The notes under the pieces were generated by a model, which worked only from the letters and a program-made list of their open reading frames with translations, had not been told where the DNA came from and made no database searches. Below, piece after piece: positions 52,365-61,604 of a stretch of 64,000 nt of DNA. The stretch is from Streptomyces coeruleorubidus (GTDB lineage: Bacteria > Actinomycetota > Actinomycetes > Streptomycetales > Streptomycetaceae), in assembly GCF_028885415.1 (NCBI RefSeq), contig NZ_CP118527.1, forward strand, positions 3,472,001 through 3,536,000. The letters are read 5' to 3'. A program made the translations under genes and the position numbers. Each line of letters opens with the position of its first letter. Within the stretch, counting starts at the first letter, position 1.

Positions 52365-52950
52365 GAAGCACCTCTCCCCCGGCGGATGAGGATGTCACCC
52401 CATCCGCCCGTCAGGGAAACACGCTTTCAGGTCGAGTCACGATCCCCAAGAGAATCGGGTGACCGCCGAACTGGACTCGAACGATCACAAGCCGACTCCG
52501 TAGGACTCAACCCAATATCAGAGGCCGAGGCCGAGGACGCCAAGGAGGGTGGGCGCGGCGGCCTGCTGGCCAGCGGCGCCCGCCGGGGCCGGCGCGGGGG
52601 CCGGCGCCGGGGCCGGCGCGGGGGCCGGAAGGGTGACCGTGGCGGTGGCGGTGGCGGTGTTCTCGTTGGTGTTGCTGTTCGTGTTGTCGTTGTCGTTGAC
52701 GATGACAATGCCCGACTCGTCGCTCCCGCGCACGTCCTCGACGGCGCTGGCAGCCGAGGCGGAACCCGCGAGGAGGGCCACCGCCGCGAGGGTCGACGCA
52801 GCACCCCGCTTCATGGTCTTGCGCATTTGATATCTCCGTTCTGTCTCTTCCCGGTTGGAAGAACGAAACCGATATTGCCTCAATGCGGAAGCAGGCACCA
52901 CTTGGAATGCTTGCGGCTCCGGAACTTCATCCACATGGCCCCCTGGGGCA
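52365..52950. repeat. Segmental duplication, copy B (partner at about 51405-51905)
   Basis: Second copy of the module described for 51405-51905, in the same orientation about 960 bp away. The truncated secreted-protein fragment and its hairpin lie between the two copies. Confidence 0.85.
52518..52826 (-). CDS. Secreted Asn/Thr-repeat peptide, paralogue 2
   Basis: A 102-residue protein. The signal peptide is nearly identical to paralogue 1. Mature part: VEDVRGSDESGIVIVNDNDNT, NTNSNTNENTATATATVTLP, an (AP)n run, then GAAGQQAAAPTLLGVLGLGL. The Ala-Pro run is an insertion relative to paralogue 1, and the Cys of paralogue 1 is absent, so neither disulphide pairing nor a Cys-based anchor is conserved. 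ATG at 52826 follows a GATATC-preceded GGAG element. Confidence 0.8.
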   Translation of the reverse strand: MRKTMKRGAASTLAAVALLAGSASAASAVEDVRGSDESGIVIVNDNDNTNSNTNENTATATATVTLPAPAPAPAPAPAPAPAGAAGQQAAAPTLLGVLGLGL

Positions 52951-53289
52951 GGTAATACGAAGTGCAGAATCCCCAGGTCACGCCTCATCCATGACCCAAT
53001 GGAGTAATGACACACCGGCTACGCAGCAGAGTTGAATCACCGTTTCCTTTCGAACCACCGACCGAATGTGGGCTCTTGGGGGGCATGCGGTCGTGGTCCC
53101 GGCATCGGAGCGCGCGCCTCGAGCTGCGACCGAATCGCCGCCGGCGAGGGCAGGGATCTGTGGTACTCCGGCCAGGCCAAACACCTCGCCGGCAAGGCCA
53201 GTTGGAAGCTCCGAAGCTGTCGTGTCGTGTCAAGCCGCTGAGGAAGCTCCTGCACGTCAGGCTGGGTTCCTTCGTTCGGGATTCTGAAG

Positions 53290-54231
53290 GTCTGGCGGCA
53301 GATGTTGCGCTCGATGCATCGCTGCGCGTCGCGGGGCTGTTGCCCTCGCCGATACGGCGGGCAATGTACGTCTTCGTGGCAGGATCGAGACGCATCCTGT
53401 TCAGGGTGATCGTGCACATCCCTCGGTTCAGCCGGCGGTCGCCGCCCCCGGTTCAGTCGGTGCCAGGTGGTCAGGCCCGAGGAGGCAGGGATCAGCGCGA
53501 CGCCTGCGAGGGAGGCGAAGGCGGCCTCGGAACGGAGCCGGCTCGAAAGCGACCAACTGAAGGATCTGCGCTGCGGCGTTCGGCCCGAGGCCGAGCAAGT
53601 CCAAGAGATCGGCGGTTAGTTGTGGACGAGCTGGAGGAGTTCGGTTTCCAACTCGTCGGCCTGGGCCTGGAGGTGCCGGACACGCTCGGCAGTAGAACGC
53701 AGAGCGCGGACAGTCATGCCGTGCTCGCGGGACGGCGCGGGGCGATGGCGGAGGCTGGCACAGCACGTGACGTGCTGTGGTCGGCCGAGGCGACGCAGTT
53801 CGGCACGGAAGTCATCCCGGCGCGGATCAGCACGGGCAGCGCCTTCGCGGTCCCCGCAGCTTCAGGGCTGGATGACCTGCTCGGTAGCCAGGGCCTCACT
53901 CGCCGCGCGGATGGGCTTGAGCATGTCCGTCTTACGGCCTCCATGGACCGGCAGGCACTTGGGGCGGCAGACCTCGACGACCCGTTCACCAGCGTCCTCA
54001 AGGAAGGCGGCGAGCACGGCGCTGTAGCTGCCGATTCCTCCTAGTGCCCAGCAGCGCCGACCGGACACGTGCTGTCGGGCGAACTCCAGCAGGCGCTGGC
54101 AGCCGCCAGTGCGAGGGGGTGCGTCGGTGGTCCCCAGACGGCCTCGACGGGTCTGGCGGCGGCTGCGGCGAGTGTGTCGCGGTCGGTGTCAACCCCGATG
54201 GCGCGGTGACGTGTTCTGCGGGCATGGTCAA
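53290..54231 (-). pseudogene. Decayed IS110-family transposase
   Basis: Pieces in different frames, in the right order for IS110: near 54180 AIGVDTDRDTLAAAA (the N-terminal D of the DEDD domain), then GGIGSYSAVLAAFLEDAGERVVEV...GRKTDMLKPIRAA at about 53870-54050, and at 53320-53400 a C-terminal RMRLDPATKTYIARRIGEG. Frameshifts and lost segments between them rule out function. Confidence 0.75.
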
Positions 54232-54698
54232 GCGGTCGTTCTCCTCCGGGCGGACGGGCCATGGTCGGCGTCGGCCTGGGTGCAGTCACCGCATGGCGGA
54301 ACTGTGATGAGTCACACCGTGAGGCGGACAAGCTGCTGATCAAGCCAACGGGCGGCCCAGGCCAGCGCTCTTAAGGGTGCGGGTTACGTGGGGTCGTGAC
54401 GCCTCTTGTGGGCTGCGCTGTGCGGCGGGATGAGGTATCCCGATGGTCGTGGCCCGGGGGTTCAGGATGACGCCTATGCCGGCGAACCGCCGGCGGCGGG
54501 CGTTGGCTGCGGGCGGTCGGCTCTGGCCCGCCACGGGCCCGGCGGTGCCCGCTGCGAGCTCGGCGCAACTACGCGTGCTGGAGGCCAAGACCGCCGCCCG
54601 GATGGACGAGCAGTGGCCCGTCATAAGAAGACGGCGGCGGACCTGGCGCCTGGCTCTGCTCGAATTGCGGGGCCGCGTCGGACGAGTAGCGCGTCGCG
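54232..54698. other. Non-coding gap among IS remnants
   Basis: About 470 bp. ORFs here have irregular composition and no ribosome-binding sites. Likely eroded mobile-element or flanking sequence. Confidence 0.35.
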
Positions 54699-54850
54699 AT
54701 GCTGGTCGACCGGGCCCGCAGCAAGGGCCTGCAGCTGACCAAGCGAGTGCTGGAGAGCGAGATCACCGACCATGTCGGCTACGAAAAGCACGATCCGACC
54801 GGGAGAACGGACCGCTACACCGCGTCTCTCCCGTTCGCGGACGCGCCATC
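54699..54850 (+). pseudogene. IS256-family transposase fragment
   Basis: MLVDRARSKGLQLTKRVLESEITDHVGYEKHDPTG matches the N-terminal part of Mutator-type (IS256) transposases, where the usual text is like LTKRVLESALEGEITDHLGYEKHDP. Four codons (ALEG) are deleted and the frame leaves the family soon after. No catalytic domain remains. Confidence 0.75.
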
Positions 54851-55216
54851 AACGGAACCTCAACAACCAGATCAGCCGTTGATTTACACACAGATCTACG
54901 GCGCTTACGGCTGCCAGTCGGCTGACCCCGGAGAGCTCATCCGTGTTGTCGCACCTACTTCTTCGGACTGACAGGCGTGCTGAATGGACAGGCGCCCGGG
55001 GCGACGAGTGGCCGCGCGGCTGCGTGACAGGACGGGCGACGAGCCCCGTCGCTATCAGAATCCAGCGGGTCGCTACACCTCGGCGGACCAGACACAACAG
55101 GTTGCTGAGCGAGCCCTGGCCGAGATGATGCCGGGCATCCACCTGCTTGCGGGCTGCATGCGAGGGCTTCGGCCTCAACTGCGGGGTGCTGGTCCGGGGA
55201 GCCGGAGACGCTGCGG
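54851..55216. other. Non-coding gap among IS remnants
   Basis: About 370 bp without a supported gene; isolated fragments of transposase-like reading frames only. Confidence 0.3.
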
Positions 55217-55474
55217 CTACTGCGGGACGGGCGAGTGCGGGCCGTAGTGCTGGTCTGAAGTGGTCAGCGACTGTAAGCAGGTGCCGGAGCCGGTGATGCG
55301 TCCACTTACCGTCATGGGCACGGGCGACTTCGTCGCTAGTGGCCTTGTGGCACGCGGAGTTCGTTTCCGCTTCCAGGTCCATACCGATGCCGGGGCATGC
55401 CCTGCGATGTGCCGGCGGTGGCCGCCGTCCACCCAGACCCTGCGGATCACGGAATGGGCGGCGACCGTATCCAC
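55217..55474 (-). pseudogene. IS5-type transposase C-terminal fragment
   Basis: The minus-strand reading VIRRVWVDGGHRRHIAGHA resembles the segment around the second catalytic Asp of IS5-family transposases (RVWVDAGYRR...). Downstream the frame is disrupted, although a TTSDQ-like end remains. Non-functional remnant. Confidence 0.55.
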
Positions 55475-55501
55475 CAGACTGCTGTCGGCGATTGAGTGCC
55501 G

Positions 55502-55849
55502 TCAGCAGTTGCCGATCTGGGTGCTCGCACCGTCGGTCTCCAGCGTGGCGCAGACCTCCGGGGTTCCGGGCAAGGCGACGGTGAAGGTCTCTTCGGCACC
55601 GGCCTCAACGGTCTTCTCAACGCTCGCGAGCACGGTGCCGTCGCCATCGGCGATGTGCACACTGACGGTCCGCTCCTGCTCGCAGGTAACGCCGACGCTG
55701 ACCGCAGTGATCACCTTGCTGCTGACCGTGTTGAGGCTGACGCCGCAGGGAAAGTTCTGCTGGGGAGCGGCCTGCGCGGGCGCAGCGGCGACGAGCGGTG
55801 CCGAAGCCAGCAGCACGGTGGCCGCCGAACGGAGCATGCGATGAGGCAT
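55502..55849 (-). CDS. Secreted protein of unknown function (115 aa)
   Basis: Signal peptide MPHRMLRSAATVLLASAPLVAAAPAQA, then a mature domain of about 88 residues with four cysteines (FPCGVSL, VTCEQE, EVCATL, IGNC-end), rich in beta-branched residues, probably a small disulphide-bonded beta sandwich. AGGAGAAACC precedes the ATG at 55849. A truncated copy of the first 30 codons lies at 51983-52075. Function unknown. Confidence 0.8.
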   Translation of the reverse strand: MPHRMLRSAATVLLASAPLVAAAPAQAAPQQNFPCGVSLNTVSSKVITAVSVGVTCEQERTVSVHIADGDGTVLASVEKTVEAGAEETFTVALPGTPEVCATLETDGASTQIGNC

Positions 55850-55904
55850 TGGTTTCTCCTGGGTGTCAATCGGGCCGACCGCCCTTAGGTGATCGGCCTC
55901 TCAA

Positions 55905-56462
55905 CCGCGGCGCCCAAATTTCCCTTAAGCGCCATTCGGGGTAGATGTGACCACGGTTCGTACGACCCCCGCAACACGGCGTGCTTCCATCTGATGACCC
56001 GGATCCGCCACTCGGGTGGACCGATGTTCGCCCCCCCCGTGCCTGCCTGTGCGAGAGCGCCCACTTCCGTACACTGCGTCGATTTCTGCCACTTGAGGGT
56101 CGCCATGGCCCGCTCACCGACGCACCGGATCTTGGCATGGGTGCTGTTGTGCCACTGCCGCCACCACTCGAGGCGGCGGTCCCGGAAGGGAACACGGGCA
56201 GGACACGGCCTGGGCCCTGATACGCGTCGTCTGCATACGCCGTCAGCCTTGGTGTTCCCATCACCTCGTCCAGCGTCGGTACGAGCGCGGCCATGACCGC
56301 TACGGCCTCGCGTATGCAGCGGGACGCTGTCGCGGTCCCGATGCCAAACCGGCAGCAAGTAAGTGTCGCCGCACCGCGGATGCGCCAGGGCGACGGTCCG
56401 CACTCAGCGCAGCCACCGCGTGCCGATCTCCCGTTCGGGCATCCGGTCCAACCCGCGGTCAC
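55905..56462 (-). pseudogene. IS5-type transposase remnant
   Basis: Pieces in order but in shifting frames: FGIGTATASRCIREAVAVMAALVPTLDEV (helix-turn-helix region), LTAYADDAYQGPG, then HNSTHAKIRCVGERAMATLKWQK (catalytic Glu region, typically RAHARIRALGERAMATLK). At least two frameshifts. Together with the fragment at 55217-55474 it flanks the intact secreted protein gene. Confidence 0.7.
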
Positions 56463-56837
56463 AACTGCCAGACCTGAAAAGGCTCAGTGGTTCGCCCAGG
56501 TGGAGCGCCGCGCAGAGCACCAAAGAGGCCATCGGCGCCCGTTCCAGCGGTTCGTCACCCAACGGCTGCGACCTCCTGCCAGGCGCGGGGTCGGTCAGTT
56601 CCTGAAGGGTTTCGGGCGGGGGGTTGGTAGAAGGCTGATTGGCTTCGCGCGCTCAGTCGGTCAGTCACGGACCAGCCCCTGAGATACTCCGGCACAGAAT
56701 TCACCCATACGTGGTCACTAATGACCAGTCAGGGTGAAAAGTACTGATGGTGTATTTCCGTGATGAATCGTCTGGTCATCCTATGATCACCAGCTTCAGC
56801 AAACAGCGTCACGGTCCCCCGAGGAAGGCTCTTCAGG
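56463..56837. other. Upstream region of the subtilisin gene
   Basis: About 375 bp; the left part belongs to the eroded IS element, the right part (56680-56830) is AT-richer and should contain the protease promoter. No supported gene. Confidence 0.45.
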
Positions 56838-58046
56838 ATGCGAGAAATGTTCACCGCCCGGCGGCGGATCGCCGCGGCGATCGCCGCGGCGGCCGCGGCC
56901 GCCGCCATCGGGTGCGGTACCGCCCTGCCCGCCAATGCCAACCCGACCGCCGGAAGGATTCTGGACGAGGGTTCCGCCGACTCAATCGACGACAGCTACA
57001 TCGTCGTACTGAAGGACTCCGCCGGATTCAGGGCGAAATCGGCGGAAGGCGAACTTTTCGCAGCCAACTACGGCGCCACAGTGGAGCGGACCTACGACGC
57101 CGCGCTCAATGGCTACGCCATCCGTATCGGCGCCTCCGGAGCGAGAAGTCTGGCGGAGGACCCGGCCGTCGCGTTCGTCGAGCAGGACAAGAGGGTCCGC
57201 CTCGACGCAACCCAGATCAATCCGCCGTGGGGCCTGGATCGGATCGACCAGGCCCGCCTTCCGCGCAACCTGACGTATACCTATCCGGATACGGCAGGCC
57301 GTTCCGGGACCGTGTACGTGATCGACACGGGAGTGCGTATCACTCACACGGAGATCGCCGGGCGCGCCAGACACGGCTATGACTTTGTCGACCGTGACTT
57401 CACCGCATCCGACGGCAACGGTCACGGAACGCATGTCGCCACCACGGTCGCCGGCAAGACGTACGGCGTGGCCAAACTCACCAGGATCGTGTCGGTTCGG
57501 GTACTGAACAACAGCGGGGCCGGCACCCTCTCCAACGTCGTCGCGGGCGTCGACTGGGTCACCTCGCGCCGCGTCGGGCCCGCGGTCGCCAACATGTCGC
57601 TGGGCGCCAGCGCCAGCACGGCGCTGGACACCGCGGTGAGGAACTCCATCGCCTCCGGTGTCACCTATGCGGTGGCCGCCGGCAACTCCAACAGGAATGC
57701 CGCCTACTTCTCACCCGCCCGGGTGGGTCCTGCCCTCACCGTGGGAGCCAGCACCGGGATCGACTACAGATCCAGTTTCTCCAACTACGGTTTCATGCTC
57801 GACATGTTCGCCCCCGGCTCGTCGATCACCGCCGGCTGGCACACCAGCGACACGGCGCGGGCCACGCTCTCCGGTACCTCGATGGCGGCCCCCCATGTCG
57901 CGGGAGCCGCGGCCGTCTACCTCACCTCGCACCCCACCGCCAGTCCGGCGACCGTACGCAGCGCTCTCGTCAACGGGGCCACGACCGGAGTCCTGAGGAA
58001 CGTCGGAACCGGTTCACCCAACAGGCTCCTCAGACTCGTACCCTAG
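56838..58046 (+). CDS. Secreted subtilisin-like serine protease (S8)
   Basis: A 402-residue prepro-protease. Signal peptide (MREMFTARRRIAAAIAAAAAAAAIGCG, cleaved before NPTAG), an I9 inhibitor propeptide (DDSYIVVLKDSAGF to VAFVEQDKRV, about 50-120), and the S8 domain with the triad D163 (VIDTGV), H196 (GNGHGTHV) and S348 (SGTSMAAPHVAG). Close to the Streptomyces/proteinase K group in length and motifs; no C-terminal extension. ATG at 56838 is preceded by a weak GAAGG-like element. Confidence 0.95.
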   Translation: MREMFTARRRIAAAIAAAAAAAAIGCGTALPANANPTAGRILDEGSADSIDDSYIVVLKDSAGFRAKSAEGELFAANYGATVERTYDAALNGYAIRIGASGARSLAEDPAVAFVEQDKRVRLDATQINPPWGLDRIDQARLPRNLTYTYPDTAGRSGTVYVIDTGVRITHTEIAGRARHGYDFVDRDFTASDGNGHGTHVATTVAGKTYGVAKLTRIVSVRVLNNSGAGTLSNVVAGVDWVTSRRVGPAVANMSLGASASTALDTAVRNSIASGVTYAVAAGNSNRNAAYFSPARVGPALTVGASTGIDYRSSFSNYGFMLDMFAPGSSITAGWHTSDTARATLSGTSMAAPHVAGAAAVYLTSHPTASPATVRSALVNGATTGVLRNVGTGSPNRLLRLVP

Positions 58047-58323
58047 GTGATCGATTCGAAGGGGCCTGCGGTCGAAGGCGGTCAGTGATCGCATTACCGG
58101 CTGTCCGCGGACCAGTCGCAGCAGACGGGCAGTTCGGCCAGCCGGTGCTCCACGTCGCGGCCGAAGGAGTTCTTGTCGCCCATCAGCATCTGTCGGGCCG
58201 GGCGGCCACCAGTTCCGGTTCGGCGGCGAGCGAGGCAGCTCCTCCGCGACAGCACTGACCGGAGGAACACCGACTCCGCGATCTTCGTTGTCCCGCCACC
58301 TGGCACCGGCCTGCCCGCCGGCG
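58047..58323. other. Gap after the protease
   Basis: About 280 bp. A minus-strand stretch at 58094-58187 reads like a short C-terminal protein remnant (FGRDVEHRLAELPVCCDWSADS) but has no start or partner, so it is left unassigned. Confidence 0.35.
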
Positions 58324-58845
58324 TCATACAGGCTGGCCGACACCGTGACCACGGGTTCCCGTGGTCAGGGCTCCGCACGTCGGGCACCGCCGCCGCGCGG
58401 TGGCCTGCGCAGCGAGGGCGCCAAGGGCATACTCAAGAGCCCGTTCCACGGCGGCGGAGCGGAACAGTGTCCCCGTGCCGTCGGGCGGAACCAGCCAGCG
58501 GAGACGCCCTGAGGCCCGGTGCGGCGCAGGTGCCGTGACCCATGCGCCTTTCCCCAGGTACCGGACATCCGTGCCGACCCAGCGGCCTGCGGGATCTGGC
58601 GGCAGGAAGAAGCCCACTCTGCGGGCGACTGCGTCCGCCAGTACGGGGCCGGGCGCCTGCGGAATGCACAAGAGGGCTTCCAGGGCCAGTACACCCAATT
58701 CCTCCGGCACACTCAGCACATCCCAGAACCGTCCGCAGGCCAGCACCGCGACGCCGCTGTCTCCGTGCCACTGCCGTTCGCAATCGCGCGGATCGGCCGC
58801 GGCGGCGGCGAGCCACTCCGTGGCCTGCCTCCTGATGGTTCGCAT
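58324..58845 (-). CDS. Hypothetical protein (173 aa)
   Basis: A soluble 173-residue protein with no signal or membrane segment. Text such as GVAVLACGRFWDVLSVPEELGVLALEAL and GPVLADAVARRVGFFLPPD resembles the N-terminal bifunctional primase/polymerase-like module of small actinomycete proteins, without a visible catalytic motif. A C-terminal CPTCGAL could bind zinc. ATG at 58845 has a perfect GGAGGAACC site. Function unknown. Confidence 0.75.
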   Translation of the reverse strand: MRTIRRQATEWLAAAAADPRDCERQWHGDSGVAVLACGRFWDVLSVPEELGVLALEALLCIPQAPGPVLADAVARRVGFFLPPDPAGRWVGTDVRYLGKGAWVTAPAPHRASGRLRWLVPPDGTGTLFRSAAVERALEYALGALAAQATARRRCPTCGALTTGTRGHGVGQPV

Positions 58846-59072
58846 GAGGTTCCTCCGGATCCATTGGAAACGGCGTTTTCCCCCTTGCCGGCCAGGCTGG
58901 TCATGCCCGGCTTGCTCATATTGATGGGTGTCTCTATGTCGCGGAAGGGGTGGCGTACCCTGGCGAATTTCCTCTGAAGAGTCCGATACCGAGCTATGCG
59001 TTCCCCTGGGTTCTGCAAATCGTCCAAGAATATGAACGCGATCAATGGGGCGGGCCCAGTTCGCGGTTCACT

Positions 59073-60581
59073 TCAGCCGGTTCGCTTCAGGCGCCTCGCC
59101 GTGTCGATCGCCTTGGCGAGGCGGCGTATCTCCCGGTCCTCCGTGCGGTACGCCAAGTCGTCGGCCTGCTCGGAGAGTTCGTCGAGCCGCTGGGCGCCTG
59201 GCAGGGCGGGTCGAACCTGGCCGAGGGCGTCGGCGAAGTAGGCGGCCGTCGCGGTGACCTGGAAGGAGCGGCTCGCGCTCCGGACGGAGTCGTCCAGGGC
59301 GTCGGTCTCCAGGTCGCCCGTCTCCTCGTGCGGGTCGCGGGTGTCGGGGTCGAGCCAGCGGACGGTGGCGGTCGCGAGGTGGCCTTCGGTGCCCGGCTTG
59401 CTGCGGACGGCGTACAGGGCGGTGACGGTGTGGCCGGGGCCGACCTCGCCGCCGTCGACGCGGTCGTCGCGGAAGTCCTCGTCGGCGACCCGGCGGTTGT
59501 CGTAGCCGACCAGGCGGAACTCCTCGACGGTCTCGGGGTCGAAGGCGACCTGGGCCTTGGCGTCGCGGGCGGTGAGGTCGATGTTGCGCGGGAGTTCCTC
59601 GCAGAAGACCTTGCGGGCCTCGGCCTCGTCCGACACGTAGACGGTGTGGCCGTCGCCCTTGTCGGCGAGGCGTTCCATCAGGGCGTCGCCGTAGTCGCTG
59701 CCGACGCCGACGCCGAAGAGGGTGATGCCGTGCTCGCGGCGTTCGCCGGAGATGCGCTCCAGGATCGTGTCGGCGTCGGTGTCGCCGGTGTTCGCGAGGG
59801 CGTCGGAGACGAGGACGACCCGGTTGGTCGCGCCCTCGCGCAGGCCCTCGACGGCCGTCTCGTAGCCGGTCTCGACGCCCGCGCCGAGGTTGGTGGAGTC
59901 GCGGGTGTCCAGCTCGGAGATGACGTCGTGGATCTCGTCGCGGTGACCGTCGAGGCGGGTCATGGGCAGGACGGTCTCGGCCTCGTCGCTGAAGGTGACG
60001 ATCGCGACCGAGTCGTCGTCGCGCAGCCGGTCCGTCATCACCGAGAGGGACTCCTGGGCGAGGTCCAAGCGGCCCGGTTCGGCCATGGAGCCCGAGACGT
60101 CGATGACGAAGGTGAGGGCGGCGGGCGGGCGTTCGCCGGTGCGCGGCGTGGTGCGGGTGGCCAAGCCGACGCGGACCAGGGACCAGTCCTCGTCGTCGGT
60201 GCGGGCGCCGTCGACGGTGACCGAGAAGCCGTCGCCGTCGGGGCGTTCGTAGTCCTGGCGGAAGCTGTTGACGAACTCCTCGGGGCGGACGGTCGACGGG
60301 TCGGGGAGCCGGCCGTCGGCCAGGGCGCGGCGGGCGTAGTCGTAGGAGGCGGTGTCGACGTCGAGGGCGAAGGTGGAGAGGTGGTCGGGATCTTCTCGGC
60401 GGTCGTCCTGCTCGCTGGTGGCGTCTCCGTGGGCGGGCGCGGGCAGACCCGACGAGTAGTCGTCGCGGTCGGCGGCGCTGCTGCCCTCGCCGTTGTCGGC
60501 GCTCCCGCTGCACGCGGTGAGCAGCAGGCCGCTCGCCGCCGTGAGAGCGAGCAGCAGTTTTCGTGTCCGGTACCGCTCCAT
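59073..60581 (-). CDS. vWA-domain lipoprotein (YfbK-like)
   Basis: A 502-residue lipoprotein: lipobox LLTAC with Cys24 as the lipidated residue, a YfbK N-terminal-type region (STFALDVDTASYDYARRAL), a von Willebrand A domain with the MIDAS motif DVSGSM and the later T/D metal contacts (DSTNLGAGVETG, VSDALANTGD), and a C-terminal DUF3520-like part (FQVTATAAYFADALG). Surface protein binding unknown partners through a metal site. ATG at 60581. Neighbouring ABC genes are on the same strand but 150 bp away. Confidence 0.92.
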   Translation of the reverse strand: MERYRTRKLLLALTAASGLLLTACSGSADNGEGSSAADRDDYSSGLPAPAHGDATSEQDDRREDPDHLSTFALDVDTASYDYARRALADGRLPDPSTVRPEEFVNSFRQDYERPDGDGFSVTVDGARTDDEDWSLVRVGLATRTTPRTGERPPAALTFVIDVSGSMAEPGRLDLAQESLSVMTDRLRDDDSVAIVTFSDEAETVLPMTRLDGHRDEIHDVISELDTRDSTNLGAGVETGYETAVEGLREGATNRVVLVSDALANTGDTDADTILERISGERREHGITLFGVGVGSDYGDALMERLADKGDGHTVYVSDEAEARKVFCEELPRNIDLTARDAKAQVAFDPETVEEFRLVGYDNRRVADEDFRDDRVDGGEVGPGHTVTALYAVRSKPGTEGHLATATVRWLDPDTRDPHEETGDLETDALDDSVRSASRSFQVTATAAYFADALGQVRPALPGAQRLDELSEQADDLAYRTEDREIRRLAKAIDTARRLKRTG

Positions 60582-60731
60582 CGTGTCCGTACCCCCTGGG
60601 TCCGTCGGCGTCGCCTTCTTGCGACTGTGACGGCGCAGGGGGCCGGAACGTGCGGTACGGAGGGTTGCGGAAGCGTCTCGAAGCGGCCACGGAGACGGCC
60701 CGTCGAGACCCGTGGGTGATTTTCCCTTGAC

Positions 60732-61604
60732 CTAGGAGACGACATCCTTGCGGGCGAAACCGCGGAAGGCCAGGGCGAACAGCACGAGCGCGTACGTTAC
60801 GGAAATGGACGTGCCCTGGATCATGTCCGTCCACTGCAACTGCGGCTGGACCGCGTCGAGCCAGGCGTACTGCCAGTGCGCGGGCAGGAAGTGCCGCCAG
60901 TCACCGAGGGCCGTCACCTCGTCGAGGACGCTGCCGATGATGGTGAGGAACACCGCGCCGCCGACCGCGCCGAGCGGTGCGTCCGTCCGGGTGGACAGCC
61001 AGAACGCGAGGGCCGCGGTGACCAGTTGGGACACCATGATGTACACGACGACGATCAGCAGGCGCTGAGCCGCGGTGCCGGTGGGCAGGGTGCCGCCGGT
61101 CGGCAGCTGGAGCGGACCCCAGCCGTAGGCGGCCGTGCCGACGACGAGGGCGACGATGGGGAGCAGGACCAGCGCGGCCAGGCTCAGGCTGAGTCCGACG
61201 GCGAGCTTGGACCACAGCAGCCGGGCCCGGGGCACGGGGGCCGCGAGCAGGTAGCGCAGGGACGACCAGCTGGCCTCCGAGGCGACCGTGTCGCCGCAGA
61301 ACAGGGCGACGGGGATGACGAGCAGGAAGCCGGCGCCGGAGAAGAGGTTGACGGCGGCGAAGTTGGCTCCGGAGGCCGTCGCCGTGTCCATGAGGTTCAC
61401 GCGGTTGTTGTTGCCGCCCGGGTCGCCGCCGACCTGGAAGGCGATGAGCAGGATGATCGGCAGGGCGAACAGGACGCCGCCCATGACCATCGTGCGGCGC
61501 CGCTTCAGCTGCCGGACCAGCTCGACGCGGAAGGGCAGGGTGCGGCCCGCGCGGTAGCCCTCGGCGACCTCGACGGGCTCGGCCCGGTCGGCGAGCTTGC
61601 TCAT
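60732..61604 (-). CDS. ABC-2 type transporter permease
   Basis: A 290-residue membrane protein with six hydrophobic segments, starting cytoplasmic (RTLPFRVELVRQLKRRRTMVMGGVLFALP). The pattern SLRYLLAAPVPRARLLWSKLAVGL between TM2 and TM3 is typical of ABC-2 permeases. It should pair with the ATPase domain of the upstream fusion protein, whose stop it overlaps by 4 nt (ATGA). Substrate unknown. Confidence 0.9.
   Translation of the reverse strand: MSKLADRAEPVEVAEGYRAGRTLPFRVELVRQLKRRRTMVMGGVLFALPIILLIAFQVGGDPGGNNNRVNLMDTATASGANFAAVNLFSGAGFLLVIPVALFCGDTVASEASWSSLRYLLAAPVPRARLLWSKLAVGLSLSLAALVLLPIVALVVGTAAYGWGPLQLPTGGTLPTGTAAQRLLIVVVYIMVSQLVTAALAFWLSTRTDAPLGAVGGAVFLTIIGSVLDEVTALGDWRHFLPAHWQYAWLDAVQPQLQWTDMIQGTSISVTYALVLFALAFRGFARKDVVS

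Noticed and set aside
53007..54044. 345-codon plus-strand ORF
   Set aside because: It is antisense to fragments of an IS110-type transposase and has no domain of its own.
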